Below are positions 19,613 to 24,423 of a stretch of 24,423 nt of DNA, piece by piece. The position numbers were made by a program, and so were the translations under genes. The DNA is from CAZHUN01 sp043801115 (GTDB lineage: Archaea > Iainarchaeota > Iainarchaeia > Iainarchaeales > UBA10191), in contig JAZDMJ010000019.1 in the NCBI GenBank assembly GCA_043801115.1, positions 1-24,423 on the forward strand, read 5' to 3'. Each line of letters starts with the position of its first letter. Positions within the stretch are counted from its first letter, which is position 1. The notes under the pieces were generated by a model that was given only the letters and a program-made list of their open reading frames with translations, was not told where the DNA came from and did not search any database.

Positions 19613-21852
19613 CAACCCTAAAAGACTTGCTCAAACCATCGCTCGTCAAGAACGACATCGACCACGTCCAACTCAACACCAACTACAACCGCGTCATCGC
19701 CGCCGTCGGCTATCCCCGCCAAATCCGAGAAGGATGGCTGAACAACCTCATCGCTTCAGAAGGCGATTTTGACATTTCCATGCACATCAAACCCGCCCCC
19801 CTCAACACTGTATTAACAAAATTGAATCAAGAACTTGTAAAGCAAAAGAGCGACATTCTCGCCGCCGAATTGAAAGGAATCGTCAACCCCGTACTGCAAG
19901 TCCAACACGCAGATACGCTCAAAACATTGGAGCGCTTGCAGTTGGGAGAAGAAAAACTATTCGATTTGAGCCTTTACGTCAACGCTCGCGCCCGAACCAA
20001 AGAAAAATTGGACTTGCTGACGCAAAAAATTCAGGGAGAATTGAATGGAATGATGATTATTCCCAAAATTCCCTACTTCAAAATGCTCCCCGCTTTGCAA
20101 AGCGTTCTGCCCATTGGAAAAGACAAGCTCAACCTGTCCCGAAACATTACCAGCAACGCGCTCGCCGCGTGCTTTCCCTTTACTACGAGCTTTTTGAACA
20201 TTCAGGAAAACGGCCTTATGTTTGGGTTGAATCAAAGCAACAACATTCCCATCATCCTCGACCCCTACACATTTACTAACTACAATGGCCTTGTCATCGG
20301 CAGTTCGGGCGCGGGAAAAAGCTTTTTCGTAAAGCTCTACATTTTGCGAAACTTGTTGAACAACATTAAAACTTTGATTATCGACCCGCAAGGGGAATAC
20401 ATCGAGCTGTGCAAAACGTACAACGGCCAGTTGATTGAAATTTCGCGCACTTCCAAAACCATCATCAACCCGTTCGACTTGATGGGTCGAGATTTTGGCG
20501 AAAAAATGTTGTCGTTAATGGACTTGTTCAAAATCATGTGCGGCGAATTGACCGAAGTGCAGAAGAACATTCTTGACAAGTGCATTACCCAAGCATATCA
20601 AACAAAAGGGATCTATCCTAACGACCCTGAAAGTTGGAACAAAAAGCCACCCATCATGGAAGACTTGTACGACCAGGTATTGCAAGCCAAAAAGGGAGCC
20701 AGCCGACAAGAACTCATGACCTACGAAGCGCTCGAAAACCGCATTCGCATTTACGCCAAAGGAACTTTTTCCTTTCTTAACAAGCAAACCAATCTCGACC
20801 TCAAAAACGACTTGATTTCGTTCAACATTGTAGAAATGCCCAACCAAGTCAAATCCGTCATGATGTACCTAATACTCGACTTTGTTCACAAGAAAATGCA
20901 GGAAAACAAAGAACGAAAACTGCTCGTCATAGACGAAGCATGGACGCTATTGCGCCACGGAGAACAAGCCACTTACTTGTTCGAAATCATCAAAACTGCG
21001 CGAAAATTCGGCCTCGGAATGGTCATCATCACCCAAGAAGCCAACGACCTGCTATTCACCAAAGCCGGCCGCACCATCCTCGCCAACACCGCATGGAAAC
21101 TATTGCTCCGACAAGAGCCCGTCGTCATGAAAGAATTGGCCGAACGCTTCAACTTGAACCAGGAAGAACAAAACTTTATCCTCTCCGCCCAAAAAGGAGA
21201 AGGCCTCTTGTTCGCCATGAACGACCGAATCCCGATTGCCGTCGTTTCCTCAGAAAAAGAATACGAAATCATCACCACGAACCCGGACGAGTTGAACAAA
21301 AAAGAGCAGGCCAAGAAGAAAGTCGAAAAAGAAATCCAAGAAGAACAAATAACTGCACCTGACGTGTACCGAATGGACAAGACTTTTTACGAAAAAGAAA
21401 CGCTTTCCCTCGCCGAACAACGCTTTCTGGCCGAAAACGGATACGCGCTCGTGAAAGGCGCCAACCTGGACGGCAAAATATGCGCTTACTTGCTCAAAAC
21501 GCCTCCCTCCAACCAAAGCACGTCCCACTATTTGCTCGCCGAAATGGTCGCGCACGAGCTGCGAAAACACTTCCAAAACGTCCAAATTTCGAACACCGTA
21601 GAAGCCGACATCGACTTCGAACACAACAGCCAGCACTATGCATTGGAAGTGCAAACAAGCCACGACATCCTCAAGAACCACACCAAACTAGACGCCAAAA
21701 TTGCCCAACTCAACGCAAAATACGGTCAAAACTGGTGGTTTGTCGTAACAAAAAACGAGTCCAAAAGCCAGTACGAAAAGCTCGGAAAAACGCTCAAACG
21801 AAGCGAAATATTGGAGTGGATTCAAAACTTGAAAGATTTAAAGATAGTTTAA
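19609..21852 (+). CDS. VirB4-family secretion ATPase with extra C-terminal PD-(D/E)XK-like domain
   Basis: A 747-residue protein. The ATPase core has Walker A GSSGAGKS (231-238), a following LIIDPQGEY, Walker B LLVIDEAW (438-445) and the TQEAND motif (475-480), all typical of VirB4/TraC/CedB motors that power DNA or protein transfer and pilus assembly. After a charged linker (about 560-590, rich in Glu and Lys), residues about 600-745 form an added domain whose ADIDF...YALEVQT (Asp669, Glu680-x-Gln682) resembles a PD-(D/E)XK nuclease core with E-x-Q, then a helix and WWFVVTKNE. The start overlaps the 50-residue gene. The last codons lie in a repeat shared with the region after the next gene. 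Confidence 0.93.
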   Translation: MTTLKDLLKPSLVKNDIDHVQLNTNYNRVIAAVGYPRQIREGWLNNLIASEGDFDISMHIKPAPLNTVLTKLNQELVKQKSDILAAELKGIVNPVLQVQHADTLKTLERLQLGEEKLFDLSLYVNARARTKEKLDLLTQKIQGELNGMMIIPKIPYFKMLPALQSVLPIGKDKLNLSRNITSNALAACFPFTTSFLNIQENGLMFGLNQSNNIPIILDPYTFTNYNGLVIGSSGAGKSFFVKLYILRNLLNNIKTLIIDPQGEYIELCKTYNGQLIEISRTSKTIINPFDLMGRDFGEKMLSLMDLFKIMCGELTEVQKNILDKCITQAYQTKGIYPNDPESWNKKPPIMEDLYDQVLQAKKGASRQELMTYEALENRIRIYAKGTFSFLNKQTNLDLKNDLISFNIVEMPNQVKSVMMYLILDFVHKKMQENKERKLLVIDEAWTLLRHGEQATYLFEIIKTARKFGLGMVIITQEANDLLFTKAGRTILANTAWKLLLRQEPVVMKELAERFNLNQEEQNFILSAQKGEGLLFAMNDRIPIAVVSSEKEYEIITTNPDELNKKEQAKKKVEKEIQEEQITAPDVYRMDKTFYEKETLSLAEQRFLAENGYALVKGANLDGKICAYLLKTPPSNQSTSHYLLAEMVAHELRKHFQNVQISNTVEADIDFEHNSQHYALEVQTSHDILKNHTKLDAKIAQLNAKYGQNWWFVVTKNESKSQYEKLGKTLKRSEILEWIQNLKDLKIV

Positions 21853-21885
21853 AATACTTTAAGTTACAGTTTAGGATTGAAGATT
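21838..21885. repeat. AT-rich repeat, upstream copy, before the AlbA_2 regulator
   Basis: A 26-nt block beginning TTAAAGATAG and ending CTTTAAG (21838-21863), then ATTGAAGATT (21876-21885) directly before the regulator ATG. The same two blocks recur, in the same order, after the regulator gene (23235-23275), with a few substitutions, one indel pair and a shorter spacer. This copy contains the end of virB4 and the probable TATA of the regulator. Confidence 0.7.
21857..21863 (+). promoter_or_regulatory. TATA-like box of the AlbA_2 regulator gene
   Basis: CTTTAAG is centred 26 nt before ATG 21886, the leaderless distance. It is inside the upstream repeat copy, so a protein binding the repeat would control this promoter. 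Confidence 0.45.
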
Positions 21886-23238
21886 ATGAATTTAGACACG
21901 CTATTCGGCCAAGAAGAAAGCGATTCGCTCGAAAAAAAGACGAGCATTTCCGACCTTTCCAGCATCGGCCATACTGCTTGCGCGTTTGCCAACCAATCTA
22001 TCGGCGGATACTTCTTGATTGGCTTGGACAAAAATGGGGCAGTCGTTGGCGTTCCAAAATCAAAACTGGACGAGTGGAGTCAAAAAATCGCCAACGTCAT
22101 CCAATCCTGCCGGCCAACTCCGAAAATAGACTTTGAAACCCTCGAAAGAGAGGGAAAGAACGTATTGGCGGTTCACATCCTTCCATTGGGAGAAGAGCAT
22201 GCGTGTTTCTACCAAGGAAAAGTGTATTTGAGAGTGGGAAGCAGCACCCGTGTATTGAACGAATCAGAATTGATCGAATTTTTGCGACAACGACAAATTT
22301 TGAGCTTTGAAGACACGGCTTCCAACGGGCAATTCGATGACTTGAGCATGGCCAAGGTCAAAACCTATCTCAAATTGCGGGACGAAAAAATCAGTTTGGA
22401 CGAAAAAACCGCATTGCAAAATATGGGATTGTTGAAAGGAGCCAGCAAGTCAATCCCTACAAACCTTGCACTACTCTTTTTCGCCAACAACATTCAAGAG
22501 CAAGTGCCACAAGCAGAAATACGCCTTACACGCTTTGATGGAATTGAACCCATCCACATTGCTAATTCGCAACGGTTGAACACGACCATTTTGGATGCCA
22601 TCGACCAAACAATATCATTCCTAACCACAAACACGGGAAAGCGATTGCTTATTGAAGGAACCAAACGAAAAGACGTTCCAGAATACCCGCCCGAAGTGAT
22701 TCGAGAAGCAGTAACCAACGCCATTGGCCATCGAGACTATTTCAACCAAAATGCGACCCATGTCAACATTTTTGACGACCGCGTCGAAATCACCAACCCC
22801 GGCCCATTGCCCAACGGCCTCTTGTTTTCCGAACTGGGAAAAATCAGCGTCCACCGCAACCCACGCCTGTACCAATTATTGAGCCACGTCGGCTATGGAG
22901 AAGGTCTGGGTACGGGCATTCCGCGAATGATTGAAAAAATGCGGCTCTCCAAACTTCCAGACCCCAACTTTGAAGAAATTGGAAACTTTTTCCGCGTAAC
23001 ATTATTCAATCGCAAAAGCCAGCGAAAAATCAAACAATTGCAACTATCCATGCACGAAGAACAAGTGTTGAAAATCGTTCGCGATTCGAAAAGCGCCAAA
23101 GCCCAACTACTGGCCAAAAAGCTTGGAGTCTCGCTCCCAACCATATTGAAATTCTTGAAAGAATTGGAAAAGCGCGGCCTCGTCAAAAAAATAGGAAAAA
23201 CCCGCGGCGCTTACTACGTGCCCAAAGACCAAACTTAA
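21886..23238 (+). CDS. AlbA_2 (Schlafen-type) / HATPase_c_4 / winged-helix regulator
   Basis: A 450-residue protein of the RecG-like transcriptional-regulator family. The N-terminal AlbA_2 domain (about 5-125) shows SDSLEKKTSISDL, then CAFANQSIGGYFLIGLD and YLRVGSSTR, the divergent-AAA/Schlafen core. The middle holds a HATPase_c_4 module with EAVTNAIGHRDYF, HVNIFDDRVEITNPGPLPNG and GLGTGIPRM. The last about 60 residues are a winged helix (AKAQLLAKKLGVSLPTILKFLKELEKRGLV). Such proteins are usually regulators linked to mobile elements, though some Schlafen domains cut RNA. ATG 21886 is favoured by the TATA box; TTG 21877 is in frame. It lies 33 nt after virB4. Confidence 0.92.
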   Translation: MNLDTLFGQEESDSLEKKTSISDLSSIGHTACAFANQSIGGYFLIGLDKNGAVVGVPKSKLDEWSQKIANVIQSCRPTPKIDFETLEREGKNVLAVHILPLGEEHACFYQGKVYLRVGSSTRVLNESELIEFLRQRQILSFEDTASNGQFDDLSMAKVKTYLKLRDEKISLDEKTALQNMGLLKGASKSIPTNLALLFFANNIQEQVPQAEIRLTRFDGIEPIHIANSQRLNTTILDAIDQTISFLTTNTGKRLLIEGTKRKDVPEYPPEVIREAVTNAIGHRDYFNQNATHVNIFDDRVEITNPGPLPNGLLFSELGKISVHRNPRLYQLLSHVGYGEGLGTGIPRMIEKMRLSKLPDPNFEEIGNFFRVTLFNRKSQRKIKQLQLSMHEEQVLKIVRDSKSAKAQLLAKKLGVSLPTILKFLKELEKRGLVKKIGKTRGAYYVPKDQT

Positions 23239-23275
23239 AGATAATTTAAGAATACTTAAGATATTATTGAAGATT
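23235..23275. repeat. AT-rich repeat, downstream copy, after the AlbA_2 regulator
   Basis: A 26-nt block (23235-23260) beginning TTAAAGATAA and ending CTTAAG, overlapping the regulator's stop codon, followed by ATTGAAGATT (23266-23275) and another TTTAAAGATA. No rightward gene follows; the next gene is convergent. The copy is therefore not a promoter for a known gene. Confidence 0.7.
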
Positions 23276-23297
23276 TAAAGATATGCCAATTTGACTA

Positions 23298-23933
23298 CTA
23301 AACACCTAGACCATATAACTGGATTATTTGCTTTAATTCGTTTCCAGACACGGGGAATCCTTTGATTTGAAGATATTCTTTCATGTCCTTTCTGTCTTCT
23401 TTTGTTTTTACAGGAAGTCTACTTGATTTTATAATTTCAATAATTTTGTCCAAGTTCGGAAGCGATGCACGCAGTATCTCCCGTTTCCGCCCTAATTTCC
23501 GACTTTCTAATTTTTTTCTTTCTTCAGCTAAAAATTTGGAGACCAATTCAGACATCATTTCGCGGTCATATCTCAAGTTAGGATCTATGCCTTGTTCGGC
23601 CATCCAAGAATCAAGCGCGGCGAAACGCTTTCCTCGCTGTATTTGGACACCCATCCATGTTCGGCCAAGCTTTGATTTCAAGATACTAATATCGTCAAAA
23701 GTGGTCAGCAAAAGACTCACTTCTTTATCCGTCCAACGGCTTGAAAAGAGGCGTTCGCCCAACCACTCTGTTCGAACTTCAAATTCAGACGGCTCAACTA
23801 TGGAAGAATCAAACTGTGTCCTCATGAACTCGACAAACTTTTCTTGTTGTGCTTTTTCTAAATGAACGGGCTCAAAAAAATCCACTTTGAAAAATCCCTC
23901 GCCATCACTGCTTTCAGAAACTAATATTTTCAT
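23298..23933 (-). CDS. Myb/SANT-like putative DNA-binding protein, long paralogue
   Basis: A 211-residue protein related to the gene immediately upstream. Shared features are an MKIL start, a VDFF-x-PV strand with a following F-x-x-F helix, and a tryptophan-led helical domain RWTDKEVSLLLTTF...LKSKLGRTWMGVQ (66-97) that resembles the Myb/SANT-like modules with LGR-S/T-x-x-xI found in many archaeal and phage proteins. A further helical region (about 130-211, highly charged) is unique to this copy. I cannot name a characterised family. Its ATG overlaps the stop of the paralogue (ATGA). The gene converges with the AlbA_2 regulator. Confidence 0.72.
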   Translation of the reverse strand: MKILVSESSDGEGFFKVDFFEPVHLEKAQQEKFVEFMRTQFDSSIVEPSEFEVRTEWLGERLFSSRWTDKEVSLLLTTFDDISILKSKLGRTWMGVQIQRGKRFAALDSWMAEQGIDPNLRYDREMMSELVSKFLAEERKKLESRKLGRKREILRASLPNLDKIIEIIKSSRLPVKTKEDRKDMKEYLQIKGFPVSGNELKQIIQLYGLGV

Positions 23934-24313
23934 TTCAATCCACTCTCGTTTAGGAAACGGTCAATCGTTGTCGGAGAATAAGGTGGTTTTACGCCCTTTT
24001 CCAACGCCCAAGAACTGAATTTGGGAATAATTTCGGCCATTTTCATCCAAATACCCATACTACTTCGGCCAAGCTTTTTTTTCTTCTCTTCTAATGGCAT
24101 GGGCGTAATCAATACCAAATAATCATCCAAGGTCCACTTTTTTGGGTTCCTTTCTCTTTCCCCTTGAACTTTCTCCACATCCACCCTCTTTTCCACTTCA
24201 ACCTCAAAATTCAAATCTTTAAAGAACTCAACAAAACGGTCAAATTGTTCTTTTGACATATTTACTGGCGCGTCAAAATCTACCTCGCCTTTTTCGCCAA
24301 TCAAAATTTTCAT
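23930..24313 (-). CDS. Myb/SANT-like putative DNA-binding protein, short paralogue
   Basis: A 127-residue protein with the same layout as its neighbour: MKILIGE, VDFDAPV with EQFDRFVEFF, then KWTLDDYLVLITPM...KKLGRSSMGIWMKM (59-92). It ends after a region (FSSWALEKGVKPPYSPTTIDRFL) that parallels AALDSWMAEQGIDPNLRYDREMM in the longer copy, so the two arose by tandem duplication. Start ATG 24313 has AAGGGG 8 nt upstream and overlaps the stop of the gene entering from the right. Function unknown; DNA binding is inferred from the fold resemblance only. Confidence 0.72.
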   Translation of the reverse strand: MKILIGEKGEVDFDAPVNMSKEQFDRFVEFFKDLNFEVEVEKRVDVEKVQGERERNPKKWTLDDYLVLITPMPLEEKKKKLGRSSMGIWMKMAEIIPKFSSWALEKGVKPPYSPTTIDRFLNESGLK

Positions 24314-24423
24314 ATTTTGGCCCCTTTCTTAGCTGTTGGAAGAGAATTAGCTATTTTAAGCGAGCGCAGACCCGGCTTATTCAACGGCTCAAACAGCGAG
24401 ATGGTTGGAATTGGAGACTCGAG
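24310..24423 (-). CDS. C-terminal end of an unidentified protein
   Basis: Only one minus-strand frame is open from the window edge. It gives 37 residues (for example ISLFEPLNKPGLRSLKIANS and a basic AKKGAKI end) before TGA at 24312-24310, which overlaps the ATG of the short Myb/SANT-like gene by 4 nt. The tight coupling, matching that of the next junction, supports it as the first visible gene of a three-gene operon. Too little is present to identify it. Confidence 0.6.
   Translation of the reverse strand, partial: LESPIPTISLFEPLNKPGLRSLKIANSLPTAKKGAKI

Noticed and set aside
1..24423. CRISPR array, insertion sequence or integrase
   Set aside because: No regularly spaced repeats, no transposase or recombinase motifs and no terminal inverted repeats were seen in any frame.

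Overview
The window looks archaeal, and probably comes from a small-genomed, gene-dense lineage of the DPANN type (a Diapherotrites/Iainarchaeota or Woesearchaeota-like organism would fit, but the exact clade is inference). The reasons are: a tRNA-Leu with a short intron at a non-canonical position that folds into a bulge-helix-bulge; an archaeo-eukaryotic primase; MqsA-like/AbrB and Bat-type HTH regulators; PrgI- and VirB2-like secretion proteins; and many genes with an archaeal TATA-like box about 25-30 nt before the ATG and no Shine-Dalgarno (leaderless), while genes inside operons overlap as ATGA or carry GGAGG/AAGGTG.

Left part (1-7.8 kb, housekeeping). The end of leuC and a complete leuD run rightwards and meet, with no intervening base, a leftward operon of a Kef-type antiporter, a compact NiFe hydrogenase small subunit and a NiFe hydrogenase large subunit. 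Further right, all leftward, are cysS with a coiled-coil gene, Hsp20 preceded by a LysW-like zinc-ribbon protein, a Yip1-like membrane protein and a 45-residue acidic protein.

Middle part (7.8-15.3 kb). A leftward cluster holds tRNA-Leu(CAA), a 50-residue protein, a Cys-rich DUF6485-like protein and the PriS-like primase. Next come a HIT hydrolase, a P-loop NTPase and a toxin-antitoxin-like pair (DUF4258-like plus zinc-ribbon/AbrB). Rightward genes follow: a histidine-phosphatase-like protein, a Bat-type HTH regulator, a perfect 14-bp palindrome, and two adjacent genes that together look like a split rifampin-phosphotransferase/PEP-synthase-type dikinase.

Right part (15.3-24.4 kb, accessory). 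A six-gene, tightly coupled operon encodes a minimal type IV secretion-like machine: VirB2-like pilin, a large surface protein with an Ig-like domain, a VirB6-like channel, a PrgI/VirB3 protein fused to a VirB4-N-like domain, a 50-residue protein, and a VirB4 ATPase with an extra C-terminal nuclease-like domain. It is followed by an AlbA_2/Schlafen-type regulator bracketed by two copies of an AT-rich repeat. Divergent from the operon are two small genes sharing its promoter region. The far right holds two paralogous Myb/SANT-like genes in tandem and the tail of a third gene. No relaxase, VirD4 coupling protein or integrase is visible here, so the machine could be a Ced/Ted-like DNA importer or an incomplete conjugative element. 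The most novel-looking items are this operon with its nuclease-tailed VirB4 and the split dikinase.
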